Of a stretch of DNA of 64,000 nt, positions 55,741-64,000 are shown in pieces. The translations under genes were made by a program, and so were the position numbers. The DNA lies in assembly GCA_902524595.1 (NCBI GenBank), contig CABZDS010000003.1, positions 1 through 64,000 on the forward strand, in the 5' to 3' direction. Position 1 is the first letter of the stretch, and the number at the start of each line of letters is the position of its first letter. This DNA is from an uncultured Pelagibacteraceae bacterium. Lineage in GTDB: Bacteria > Pseudomonadota > Alphaproteobacteria > Pelagibacterales > Pelagibacteraceae. Below the pieces are notes generated by a model. That model had not been told where the DNA came from. It searched no databases and worked only from the letters and a program-made list of their open reading frames with translations.

Positions 55741-56196
55741 ATGATCACAATTAAGGAGTTTAAAAAGAAACAGCTAAATACATCTAGATTGATTGGTCTT
55801 GATTTAGGTTCAAAGAGAATTGGTGTAGCTATATGTGATGAAAATCAAAAAATTGCCACACCGCTTAAAACAATAAACAAATCCAAATTTGAGGATCTGA
55901 TCAATGAATTAGAGGATATTATTAGAGAAAATAATATTAAGGGAATAATTATTGGTAATCCAATAAATATGGACGGAACCTTTGGTAAATCTTCTCAATC
56001 AGTCAATGATGTGTCAAAAGCAATATCAAAAGAAATTAATCTTCCAATAAGTCTTTGGGATGAAAGATTATCAACAGTTGGGGCGTTTAAATTAACTGAA
56101 AATTTAGGTATTAATGTAACTAAAAGAGAAAAAAATATAGATAAAAATGCTGCCGCATTTATCTTACAAGGTGCCATAGATTTTATTAATAATTAA
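55741..56196 (+). CDS. ruvX: Holliday junction resolvase-like / pre-16S rRNA nuclease
   Basis: A 151-residue YqgF-family RNase H-fold protein. The first acidic motif is LIGLDLGSKRIGVAICDE near 18-35, then IIIGNPINMDG near 74-84 and LWDERLSTVGA near 108-118, with the last acidic residue in KNIDKNAAAFILQGAID. It matures the 16S 5' end and may resolve branched DNA. It diverges from gatC and precedes pyrB. Confidence 0.93.
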   Translation: MITIKEFKKKQLNTSRLIGLDLGSKRIGVAICDENQKIATPLKTINKSKFEDLINELEDIIRENNIKGIIIGNPINMDGTFGKSSQSVNDVSKAISKEINLPISLWDERLSTVGAFKLTENLGINVTKREKNIDKNAAAFILQGAIDFINN

Positions 56197-56238
56197 TACT
56201 TGCATTAATCAACCTTTGTGGCTATAGAGTTGGTTTTA

Positions 56239-57177
56239 ATGGCAACTAAAACCAAAGCTATTAAAATTTCTCAAAAACATCTCCTGGGTATTCAAGATTT
56301 ATCAATAAATGATGTTAATTTAATCTTAAAAGAAGCTGAAAAATTTATTGAGTTAAACAAAAGTAAAAATAAAAAATTGGATTTACTTAAGGGAAAAACA
56401 CAAATTAACCTTTTTTTTGAACCATCAACAAGAACACAAAGCTCATTTGAACTAGCAGGAAAAAGATTAGGTGCAGATGTTATGTCAATGAATATAACAA
56501 ACTCAGCAATTAAAAAAGGTGAAACGCTAATAGACACCGCAATGACATTAAATGCAATGCATCCTGATATAATAGTTATTAGACATCAAGATTCAGGAGC
56601 TTGTAATCTTTTATCTCAAAAAGTTAATTGTGCTGTTTTAAATGCTGGTGATGGAAGAAGAGAGCACCCTACCCAAGCATTACTTGATGCATTAACTATA
56701 TTAAATAGGAAAAAAAAAATTCAAGGATTAAAAGTTGCAATTTGTGGAGATATTCTACATTCAAGAGTAGCAAGATCTAATATTTACTTGCTAAACATGT
56801 TGGGTGCCGAGGTTAATATTGTAGCTCCGTCAAACCTTTTACCAAAAGATATAGAAAAATTTGGAGTTAATATTTTTTCAAATATGAAGAGAGGCGTAAA
56901 AGATTGCGACATAGTAATGATGCTTAGACTTCAAAATGAAAGAATGAGTAGTTCATTCTTGTCATCTAATAGAGAGTATTATGAATACTATGGACTAACA
57001 CAGGATAAATTAGAATATGCAAAATCAGATTCAATTATTATGCATCCTGGTCCAATGAACCGCGGTATTGAAATTGATACAAAACTAGCTGATGACACCA
57101 ATATGAGTGTTGTAAAAGAACAAGTTGAATTAGGTGTTGCTATAAGAATGGCATGTTTAAAAATTTTTTGTGAATGA
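56239..57177 (+). CDS. pyrB: Aspartate carbamoyltransferase catalytic chain
   Basis: From the ATG 56239 the chain has 312 residues; a GTG at 56218 would add seven. The carbamoyl-phosphate loop is [13 protein letters not shown] near 53-65, [10 protein letters not shown] lies near 138, and [12 protein letters not shown] near 271. It condenses carbamoyl phosphate and aspartate in pyrimidine synthesis. No pyrI regulatory gene is present. It overlaps the downstream dihydroorotase-like gene by 4 bp (ATGA), suggesting a class A-type PyrB-PyrC' complex. Confidence 0.96.
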   Translation: MATKTKAIKISQKHLLGIQDLSINDVNLILKEAEKFIELNKSKNKKLDLLKGKTQINLFFEPSTRTQSSFELAGKRLGADVMSMNITNSAIKKGETLIDTAMTLNAMHPDIIVIRHQDSGACNLLSQKVNCAVLNAGDGRREHPTQALLDALTILNRKKKIQGLKVAICGDILHSRVARSNIYLLNMLGAEVNIVAPSNLLPKDIEKFGVNIFSNMKRGVKDCDIVMMLRLQNERMSSSFLSSNREYYEYYGLTQDKLEYAKSDSIIMHPGPMNRGIEIDTKLADDTNMSVVKEQVELGVAIRMACLKIFCE

Positions 57178-58463
57178 TGAAAAAAAAATACTTTATTAAC
57201 GCAAATATAATTGATCCTCATAACAACATAAGTGAAATAGGAGGATTAATAATAGGTGAAGATGGAAAAATTGAAGGTGTTGGCAAAAAGGTGAATAAAA
57301 ACAATATTCCTAGTAGAGAAAAAGTTATTGATTTAAAAGAGAATTATATTTTCCCTGGTATAGTTGATATGAGAGTATTTGTAGGTGAGCCAGGTTATGA
57401 ATATAAAGAAAATTTTAGAACTTTGAGCAATGCTGCATTATGCGGGGGAGTAACCTCAGTTGTAACAATGCCTAATACTGATCCAATAATTGACAACGTT
57501 TCAATAGTAGATTTTTTAAAAAGACGAGGTAGAGATAAATCAAAAATAAATATATTTCCCACAGCATCTCTAACAAAGGGTACTGAAGGTACAAATATGA
57601 CAGAGTTTGGTCTTCTACAAAGTAAAGGGATAATAGCATTTACAGATGGAATTAAAACAATTCAGAATACAAGAGTTATGTCCAGAATAATGAATTCAGC
57701 AAAAGATTTGGGATCTTTAATAATGCAATATGCCGAAGATCAAGAATTGGCTGAAAATGGCATGATAAATGATGGAATAATTTCGACAAAACTTGGTTTA
57801 CAAGGTATCCCAGAAATAGCAGAACTAATAATTATAGAGAGAGATTTAACATTATTAGAAGAATATAATTGTCGTTATCACATTTCTCAGATTTCATCAG
57901 GAAAAGCAGTTGAAATTATTAAAGATAGAAAAGATAAAGTAAGATTTTCCTGTGGGGTATCAATAAATAATTTATCTTTAAATGAAAATGATATTGGTGA
58001 CTTTAGAACTTTTTTAAAATTGTCACCGCCACTTAGAACTGAAGATGATAGATTAAGTTTAGTGCAAGGATTAAATGATGGTACAATCGATGTAATAGTT
58101 TCAGATCACAAACCTGAAGATGAAGAGCAAAAAAGATTAACATTTGCTCAAGCCGCAACAGGAGCAACTGGTATTGAAACGTTATTATCTTTGTCATTAG
58201 AATTATATCACAATGGATCTGTAAAACTTGAAAAAATTATTGCTGCAATAACCTCAAATCCAGCAAAAATTTTGAAAATTAATAAAGGTAATTTATCCGT
58301 AGGTAATGATGCAGATTTCTGTATTGTGGATATAAATAAACCTTGGGTAGTAAAGCAAGAAAATTTGGTTTCTAAATCAAAAAATACTTCAATTGAAAAT
58401 AAAAGATTACAAGGAAAAGTTACCAATACATACGTAAAAGGACAAGAGCTTTACAATATTTAA
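57174..58463 (+). CDS. Dihydroorotase-like protein lacking the metal-binding HxH motif (PyrC'/PyrX type)
   Basis: A 429-residue amidohydrolase-fold protein aligned along its length with class I dihydroorotases: [20 protein letters not shown] near 60-79, VVTMPNTDP near 96, FTDGI near 156, SDHKPED near 308. The first metal motif, normally HxH in D-x-H-x-H-x-R-x-P-G, reads RVF. The TPHH-type histidine motif reads [10 protein letters not shown]. Two sets of zinc ligands are thus missing, so it is probably inactive as an enzyme. Such PyrC' proteins act as structural partners of PyrB. The ATGA overlap with pyrB fits that. An active dihydroorotase should be encoded elsewhere. Confidence 0.88.
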   Translation: MMKKKYFINANIIDPHNNISEIGGLIIGEDGKIEGVGKKVNKNNIPSREKVIDLKENYIFPGIVDMRVFVGEPGYEYKENFRTLSNAALCGGVTSVVTMPNTDPIIDNVSIVDFLKRRGRDKSKINIFPTASLTKGTEGTNMTEFGLLQSKGIIAFTDGIKTIQNTRVMSRIMNSAKDLGSLIMQYAEDQELAENGMINDGIISTKLGLQGIPEIAELIIIERDLTLLEEYNCRYHISQISSGKAVEIIKDRKDKVRFSCGVSINNLSLNENDIGDFRTFLKLSPPLRTEDDRLSLVQGLNDGTIDVIVSDHKPEDEEQKRLTFAQAATGATGIETLLSLSLELYHNGSVKLEKIIAAITSNPAKILKINKGNLSVGNDADFCIVDINKPWVVKQENLVSKSKNTSIENKRLQGKVTNTYVKGQELYNI

Positions 58464-59036
58464 ATGGAAATTTTTATTTTATCACTTTTATCATATTTAT
58501 TAGGTTCTATTCCTTTTGGATTTTTATTAACAAAAATTTTTTTAAAAAAAGACATAAGAGAAACAGGATCGGGTAATATAGGCGCCACCAATGTTTTAAG
58601 AACTGGTAATAAATTTTTAGGTTACTCAACTTTATTACTAGACATTTTAAAAGCGGTTTTGCCAATAATTTATGTTAAATTAAATTATCCAGAATCTATT
58701 TACATTTGTTCATTATCTGTTTTTTTAGGACATGTATTTCCAATATGGTTAAAATTTAAAGGTGGTAAGGGTGTTGCAACATATGTTGGAATGTTGATTA
58801 TTCTAAATTATTTTTTGGGTATTGTTTTTGGTATTGTTTGGGTAATTACATATTTAATTTCTAAATATTCATCGTTAGGATCAATTCTTGGATCATTAAG
58901 TGTTCCTATTTTTATAATTTTTTATAGCAATGATAACATCATGTTTTACTTCATAATGTTTATTTTAATTTTTTACACTCATAGAGAAAACGTTAAACGC
59001 TTGATAAATAAAGAAGAAACTAAGACAAAAATTTAA
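58464..59036 (+). CDS. plsY: Acyl-phosphate:glycerol-3-phosphate acyltransferase
   Basis: A 190-residue multi-spanning inner-membrane protein. The conserved cytoplasmic motifs are GSGNIGATNVLRTGNK near 36-51 and KFKGGKGVATYVG near 96-108, plus GSIPFGF near 13-19. It transfers an acyl chain from acyl-phosphate to glycerol-3-phosphate, the first step of phospholipid synthesis. It starts directly after the pyrC-like stop with no gap, so it is likely cotranscribed with the pyr genes. Confidence 0.95.
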   Translation: MEIFILSLLSYLLGSIPFGFLLTKIFLKKDIRETGSGNIGATNVLRTGNKFLGYSTLLLDILKAVLPIIYVKLNYPESIYICSLSVFLGHVFPIWLKFKGGKGVATYVGMLIILNYFLGIVFGIVWVITYLISKYSSLGSILGSLSVPIFIIFYSNDNIMFYFIMFILIFYTHRENVKRLINKEETKTKI

Positions 59037-59040
59037 TAAT

Positions 59041-59068
59041 TTGACAGTTTAACTGTTTTAAGTACGTT
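59041..59068 (+). promoter_or_regulatory. Promoter of topA (TTGACA - 16 bp - TACGTT) with overlapping palindrome
   Basis: TTGACA at 59041-59046 and TACGTT at 59063-59068 have a 16-bp spacer. The predicted start is ~59075, two bases before the topA ATG (59077), i.e. a leaderless mRNA. ACAGTT-T-AACTGT (59044-59056) is a perfect inverted repeat that overlaps the -35 box and spacer and could be an operator or a supercoiling-sensitive site. Confidence 0.55.
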
Positions 59069-59076
59069 CACTAATT

Positions 59077-61644
59077 ATGAATCTAGTAATTGTTGAAAGT
59101 CCAGCAAAAGCAAAAACAATTAATAAATATTTAGGATCAGATTATACAGTTCTTGCAAGCTATGGGCATATAAGAGATCTTCCTTCAAAAAATGGTTCAG
59201 TTGATCCTGAAAATGATTTTAAAATGATTTGGGAAGTAGATAGTTTTTCAAAAAAATATTTAAAAGAAATTACAGATAGTGCTAAAGATTCAAAAAAAAT
59301 TATCCTAGCTACAGACCCTGATAGAGAAGGTGAAGCAATAGCTTGGCATGTAAAAGAGTTTCTTGAAGAAAAAAAATTATTAAAAGATAAAGAAGTTGAA
59401 AGAGTTGTTTTCAACGAAATAACAAAAAAAGCAGTTACAAATGGAATAGATAATCCAAGAAAAATAGAGCCACATTTAGTTGATGCTTATATGGCAAGAA
59501 GAGCTTTAGATTATCTAGTAGGTTTTAATATCTCCCCCATTCTATGGACAAAATTACCAGGTTCTAAATCTGCTGGTCGAGTTCAGTCTGTAGCTCTAAG
59601 ACTTTTAACCGAAAGAGAACATGAAATAGAAGTTTTTCAACCAAAAGAATTTTGGACTTTAAATATAATTTTTAAAAATAACAAAAATGAAAAAATAAAT
59701 ACAACTATTTCACAATTAGATGGAAATAAGGTTGAAAAATTTTCATTTAAAAACAAACAAGATATTAACGATGCTTTATCTCGAATAAAAAATAAAAAAT
59801 ACAATATAACAGACATAAGCTCAAAAACTTATAACAGAAATCCATCAGGCCCTTTTACTACATCAACATTACAACAAACAGCATCAAGTAAACTTGGTTT
59901 TGGAGCATCAAGGACAATGCAAATTGCTCAAAGACTATATCAAGGAATTGATATTGAAGGTGAAACCGTAGGATTAATTACTTATATGAGAACAGATGGA
60001 ACTAATATTTCAAAAGATGCGATAACAACTTTCAGAGATTTTATAATGCAGAATTATGGTGATAAATATTTACCGGAACAACCTCTAAATTATAGTGGTA
60101 AAAAAGCAAAGAATGCTCAAGAAGCTCACGAAGCTATACGTCCAACAGAAATAATTCGAAAACCAGAAGATATGAAAACATACTTAAGTACTGATCAATA
60201 TAAACTTTATAATTTAATATGGTCTAGATCTTTATCATCACAAATGCAGTCAGCAAAATTTGATAGAAAAACTATTACCATCAATTCAGATGACGATAAA
60301 AATATATTCAAAGCTAGTGGTTCAACATTAAAATTTGATGGTTTCCTTAAACTGTATAAGATCGATGAAAATGATGATGACAATGAAAATACTTTGCCAG
60401 ATGTTAAAAAAGGTGATGTAATGTTTGAAGATCATATTGATGAACAGCACTATACACAACCACCACCTAGATATTCAGAGGCAAGTCTAGTTAAAAAATT
60501 AGAGGAGCTAGGAATTGGAAGACCATCTACTTATGCAAGTATTATTTCAGTAATAGCTAATAGAGGTTATGCTGATATAAATAATAAAAGATTTTTCCCA
60601 ACTGATAGAGGGAAATTACTTTCTGCTTTTTTAGAAAAATTATTTACCAAATATGTTGATTATGATTTTACTGCAAAATTAGAAGATCAATTAGACGATA
60701 TAACATCAGGTAAAGAAAATTGGATAAAAGTCTTAGAGAACTTTTGGAAAGACTTTAATTCTAATGTTTCAGGTGTGAAAGAAAAAAGAACCAGAGAAGT
60801 ATTAGACCTATTAAATGAAAGTCTTGGATCACTAATATTTGAGGTCGATAAGGATGGAAATATTGATAGAAAATGCAAGCTTTGTGAATCTGGACAATTA
60901 AGTTTAAAAAATAGTTTTAGAGGTGGTGCTTTTATTGGGTGTTCAAATTATCCAGAATGCAAATTTACAAGACCACTATCAAAATCTAAAGCAGCACAAC
61001 AATTGACACTAGCAGAACCTAAATTCATTGGAAAAAATGATAAAGGTAAAGATATTTTTCTTAAAAATGGAAGATTTGGTCCATATTTGCAATTTGAGAA
61101 AGAAATCATAGAGGAAGATGAAAAAATTAAAAAGAAAAAAAGAAAATTAAAGAAAGAGGAAAATAATTTAAAAAATGTTTCTATCCCTAAAGGAATTGAG
61201 ATTGAAAATATTGATTTAAAAAAGGCAAAATACTTATGCTCGTTACCGTTAAGTTTAGGTAAAAATCCTGAAAATGATAAAGATATTACTGTGAATGTTG
61301 GAAGATTTGGTCCTTATCTTAAATGTGAAAATAAATCTGCTAGACTAGAAAATGTAGATGAATTGTTCACGATTGGGTTGAATAGAGCTGTTACATTAAT
61401 TGCTGAAGCTAAACCAGGAAGAATTTCATCATCTATGATAAAAGATTTAGGAGAGCACCCTGAAGATAAAAAGCCAGTTAGAGTGATGAAAGGTCAGTAT
61501 GGTCCTTACATTAAATACAAATCGTTAAATGCGACTATTCCCGAAGAAAAAGATCCTGCTGAATTAACTATGGAAGAAGCATTAATTTTAATTGAGAAAA
61601 GAAAAGAATACGATAGAAATAAAAAGAAAAAGAAAAGCAAATAA
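59077..61644 (+). CDS. topA: DNA topoisomerase I
   Basis: An 855-residue type IA topoisomerase. The Toprim domain begins LVIVESPAKAKTINKYLG and contains DPDREGEAIAWH near 84-95. The active-site Tyr is in GLITYMRTDGT near 303. One C-terminal zinc ribbon (C-x2-C ... C-x5-C, near 604-628) is followed by three GRFGPYL-type repeats (near 665, 746 and 808) typical of alphaproteobacterial TopA, and a Lys-rich tail. It relaxes negative supercoils. Its own promoter lies in the 40-bp gap after plsY. Confidence 0.98.
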   Translation: MNLVIVESPAKAKTINKYLGSDYTVLASYGHIRDLPSKNGSVDPENDFKMIWEVDSFSKKYLKEITDSAKDSKKIILATDPDREGEAIAWHVKEFLEEKKLLKDKEVERVVFNEITKKAVTNGIDNPRKIEPHLVDAYMARRALDYLVGFNISPILWTKLPGSKSAGRVQSVALRLLTEREHEIEVFQPKEFWTLNIIFKNNKNEKINTTISQLDGNKVEKFSFKNKQDINDALSRIKNKKYNITDISSKTYNRNPSGPFTTSTLQQTASSKLGFGASRTMQIAQRLYQGIDIEGETVGLITYMRTDGTNISKDAITTFRDFIMQNYGDKYLPEQPLNYSGKKAKNAQEAHEAIRPTEIIRKPEDMKTYLSTDQYKLYNLIWSRSLSSQMQSAKFDRKTITINSDDDKNIFKASGSTLKFDGFLKLYKIDENDDDNENTLPDVKKGDVMFEDHIDEQHYTQPPPRYSEASLVKKLEELGIGRPSTYASIISVIANRGYADINNKRFFPTDRGKLLSAFLEKLFTKYVDYDFTAKLEDQLDDITSGKENWIKVLENFWKDFNSNVSGVKEKRTREVLDLLNESLGSLIFEVDKDGNIDRKCKLCESGQLSLKNSFRGGAFIGCSNYPECKFTRPLSKSKAAQQLTLAEPKFIGKNDKGKDIFLKNGRFGPYLQFEKEIIEEDEKIKKKKRKLKKEENNLKNVSIPKGIEIENIDLKKAKYLCSLPLSLGKNPENDKDITVNVGRFGPYLKCENKSARLENVDELFTIGLNRAVTLIAEAKPGRISSSMIKDLGEHPEDKKPVRVMKGQYGPYIKYKSLNATIPEEKDPAELTMEEALILIEKRKEYDRNKKKKKSK

Positions 61645-62105
61645 TGTCTGCAGATGAAAATATAAAGAATTTAAATATTATTCTTCCAAAAGCCAATGAT
61701 CCTGTTGGATCATATGCCGCTACAAGAATATCTGGAAATTTACTATATATATCTGGTCAAATATCAATTGATGAGAATGGAAATTTAATTAAGGGAAAAC
61801 TCGGAAAAGATTATAATACTGAGCAAGGTTATGAGGCAGCTAAAAGATGCGCATTAAGTATAATATCTCAAGCAAAAAAAGCATGTGGTGATGATTTATC
61901 CAAAATTAAATCATGTTTGAAACTTACTGGATATGTTAATTCTACTGATGATTTTATTGAGCAACCAAAAGTAATAAATGGAGCCTCAGATCTAATAAAA
62001 AGCGTATTTCACGAAGCCGGCTCACATGCAAGAGCTGCTGTTAGTGCTAACAGCCTTCCGTTAGGAGTTGCAGTTGAAGTTGATGCAATATTTGATCTTA
62101 ATTAA
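61644..62105 (+). CDS. RidA/YjgF-family protein
   Basis: A 153-residue member of the YjgF/YER057c/UK114 family, of the longer 'YjgH/TdcF-like' type. Motifs include LLYISGQISIDENGNL near 32-47 and HARAAVSANSLPLGVAVEVDA near 127-147, with the conserved Arg in HARAAV that binds carboxylates in enamine deaminases. It probably hydrolyses reactive enamine/imine intermediates. It overlaps the topA stop by one base and ends right at the convergent ugd stop. Confidence 0.9.
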   Translation: MSADENIKNLNIILPKANDPVGSYAATRISGNLLYISGQISIDENGNLIKGKLGKDYNTEQGYEAAKRCALSIISQAKKACGDDLSKIKSCLKLTGYVNSTDDFIEQPKVINGASDLIKSVFHEAGSHARAAVSANSLPLGVAVEVDAIFDLN

Positions 62106-63395
62106 TTATCTACCAATACTAAAATAATTTATTTTATTTTTTTTCATTTCAGAAGTTGAGTAAAGATTTCTCATATCAAAAACTTTAAAATTTCTTTTTT
62201 TTGTAATTTTTTTAAAGTTTAGTTGCTTAAATTCATTCCACTCTGTGTGAATAATTATTAGATCTGCCATTTTGCAGGCATCTTTTATATTTTCAAAAAA
62301 TTTAATATTTTTGGATTTAAAAATTTTTTTTTTACCAGTTGGATCGTAATAATTTATATATGCACCTTTTCTTGATAATGCTGGTATCATTTTTAATGTG
62401 GAAGAATCTCTCATATCATCAGTACCTGGTTTAAAAGTAACACCTAAAAATGTAATTTTTTTATTTTTAATTTTGTTACCCATTATTTTGCTAATTTTAT
62501 TTAATAATAAATTAGATCTTTTATCATTTGAATTTATTACTGATTTTACAATTGAAAGATTTGTTTTAAACATTCGACCAGTTGAAACCAGTGCCCTTGT
62601 ATCCTTTGGAAAACATGATCCACCATAGGCTGGACCAGCACGTAGAAATCTGCTTCCAATCCTTTCATCTAAACCCATTCCAATTGCTACTTCTTTAACA
62701 TCTATATTTGATTTTTCACATAAATTGGCTATTTCATTAATAAATGTAATTTTAGTCGCTAAAAAAGCGTTTGATGCATATTTAATTAGTTCCGCCGATC
62801 TTCTAGAAGTATGAAAATATCTTCCACCCTTCTTAATTAAAGGGAGATATAATTTTTTCATAATTTTATTCGCTTTATTGCTGCTAGTACCTACAACAAC
62901 TCTATCTGGAAATTGAAAATCTCTAATAGCTTCACCTTCTCTTAAAAATTCAGGATTAGATACAACATCAAACTTATTTTTATTTATATTTGATTTTAAG
63001 ATTTTTGTAATTTTATCACCTGTTGTAACTGGGACTGTAGATTTAGTAACTATTATTTTATACCTATTTAGATTAGATTTTATACTTTTGGTAACATTAA
63101 ATACATATTTCAAATCAGCTTTATTATTTTTGGTAGGAGTTCCAACGCAAATAAATATGATATCTGACTTTTTTATTGAGCTAGAAATATCTGTTGTAAA
63201 TAAAAGTCTTTTTTTTTTTAAATTACTTACAACCATTTCTTGAAGACCAGGTTCATAAATTGGGATTATTCCTTTATTTAATTTTTCTATAATTTCTCTG
63301 TTAATATCAACACATGTAACTGTATTACCTAAGTCAGAAAAACAGGCCCCACTAACTAAACCAACATAACCAGATCCAATAATACAAATTTTCAT
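62106..63395 (-). CDS. ugd: UDP-glucose 6-dehydrogenase
   Basis: A 429-residue enzyme. The N-terminal NAD-binding motif is IIGSGYVGLVSGACF near 4-18, and FICVGTPT near 81 follows. The catalytic Cys lies in GPAYGGSCFPKD near 254-265, with Lys in AELIKYASNAFLATKI near 200. It oxidises UDP-glucose to UDP-glucuronate for surface glycans or glycolipids. The ATG overlaps the galU stop (ATGA), so UDP-glucose synthesis and use are coupled. Confidence 0.97.
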   Translation of the reverse strand: MKICIIGSGYVGLVSGACFSDLGNTVTCVDINREIIEKLNKGIIPIYEPGLQEMVVSNLKKKRLLFTTDISSSIKKSDIIFICVGTPTKNNKADLKYVFNVTKSIKSNLNRYKIIVTKSTVPVTTGDKITKILKSNINKNKFDVVSNPEFLREGEAIRDFQFPDRVVVGTSSNKANKIMKKLYLPLIKKGGRYFHTSRRSAELIKYASNAFLATKITFINEIANLCEKSNIDVKEVAIGMGLDERIGSRFLRAGPAYGGSCFPKDTRALVSTGRMFKTNLSIVKSVINSNDKRSNLLLNKISKIMGNKIKNKKITFLGVTFKPGTDDMRDSSTLKMIPALSRKGAYINYYDPTGKKKIFKSKNIKFFENIKDACKMADLIIIHTEWNEFKQLNFKKITKKRNFKVFDMRNLYSTSEMKKNKINYFSIGR

Positions 63396-64000
63396 AGCTT
63401 AGAAATTTCAATTCCAGATTTAATATAACCTTTCAAAGACCCACAATCTAAATAATTACCTTTAAATTTATGTCCGATGAATAAATTTTGATCTAATATC
63501 ATTCTTCTTATTGCATCTGTAATATGTATTTCTCCACCTTTACCTTTTTTTTGATTTTTTAAATAATGAAAAATTTTTTTTGATAAAATGTATCTTCCTA
63601 CTACAGCGTTATTTGAAGGAGCATCTTTAGTATTAGGTTTTTCAATTACATCGGCAATTTTAAAATTAAATTTATCAATATTTTTTTTAATTGAATAAAT
63701 TCCCCAACGATCTACATTGTTTTTTTTAACTTTCATACTAGCCATTACAGATCCTTTTAATTTTTTATGAATTTTTATCATATCTTTTGAACAATTCTTT
63801 TTCATAATTAAATCATCAGGTAACAACATTAAAAAATAATTATTTTTTATAAATTTTTTAGTTTTAAGTACAGCATCTCCTGTTCCCATGGGTTTATTTT
63901 GATAAACAAATTTAATTTTTTTTTTAAAAAAAAGAATTTTTTTATACTCTTTTATTATTCTAGCATCTTTTTTTTTTCTTATAATTGATTTGTAAAAATT
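63392..64000 (-). CDS. galU: UTP--glucose-1-phosphate uridylyltransferase, C-terminal part (runs off the window)
   Basis: The reverse-strand frame is open from the window end to a TGA at 63392-63394, giving ~202 codons. It includes KFVYQNKPMGTGDAVLK, LMLLPDDLIMK, ADVIEKPNTKDAPSNNAVVGRY (split over positions ~63575-63650) and GNYLDCGSLKGYI, all typical of the middle and C-terminal parts of GalU. The ATG at 63889 is an internal Met (normally Leu in GTGDAV context), not the start. The N-terminal nucleotide-binding motif lies outside the window. It makes UDP-glucose for the coupled ugd. Confidence 0.92.
   Translation of the reverse strand, partial: NFYKSIIRKKKDARIIKEYKKILFFKKKIKFVYQNKPMGTGDAVLKTKKFIKNNYFLMLLPDDLIMKKNCSKDMIKIHKKLKGSVMASMKVKKNNVDRWGIYSIKKNIDKFNFKIADVIEKPNTKDAPSNNAVVGRYILSKKIFHYLKNQKKGKGGEIHITDAIRRMILDQNLFIGHKFKGNYLDCGSLKGYIKSGIEISKL

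Overview
The window reads as a streamlined, very AT-rich alphaproteobacterial genome, most like the SAR11 clade (Candidatus Pelagibacter). The reasons are the strong A/T codon bias, intergenic gaps of mostly 0-40 bp, many TAATG/ATGA stop-start overlaps, small versions of housekeeping proteins, and the run tRNA-Tyr, tRNA-Gly, tuf, tRNA-Trp, secE, nusG, rplKAJL, rpoBC, rpsL. The taxonomy is my inference from gene content; no search was run.

Layout. 1-8.1 kb: a tripartite tricarboxylate transporter (TctB end, TctA) with a MmgE/PrpD-like protein, facing a reverse-strand methylcitrate-cycle operon (prpD-prpB-prpC) that ends in a phosphatidylcholine synthase-like gene, then gph. 8.1-17.8 kb: a GlmU acetyltransferase domain without its uridylyltransferase half, glmS, class II DAHP synthase, nadE, cysS, cimA, trmJ, rpsD and a methyltransferase. 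17.8-25 kb (reverse): grxD, bolA, purL, purQ, purS, purC, purB, map, sfsA. 25-33.9 kb: a CinA-like protein, a methyltransferase, a GGCT-like protein, AzlCD, a large propeller-autotransporter, a homoserine-dehydrogenase/SAF-like oxidoreductase and a TPR-glycosyltransferase.

33.9-39.5 kb is the accessory part and the most interesting. Two small integrase-free islets sit on either side of nadK. One (about 3.1 kb) lies between a broken and an intact tRNA-Leu(UAA) and carries a second propeller-autotransporter. The other (about 1.5 kb) lies between a 48-bp copy of the tRNA-Thr(UGU) 3' half and the intact tRNA-Thr, and carries a DUF3427-like/PD-(D/E)xK nuclease plus a lipoprotein. Both islets have the same order: tRNA fragment, tandem 11-nt direct repeats, forward-strand cargo, the same tandem repeats again, intact tRNA. 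The repeats of the two islets share the core CTMGAMAC. This suggests a family of cargo cassettes moved in trans by related tyrosine recombinases.

39.5-53.7 kb: rlmB-like gene, three tRNAs and the tuf-to-rpsG translation/transcription cluster. At about 53,724-53,733 rpsG is cut and joined to a cut, inverted gatB, so two essential genes are both truncated at one point. This is either an assembly/amplification chimera or a rearrangement needing intact copies elsewhere. 53.7-64 kb: gatB (5' end), gatA, gatC, ruvX, pyrB, a dihydroorotase homologue lacking metal-binding histidines, plsY, topA, a RidA protein, ugd and the 3' part of galU at the window edge.
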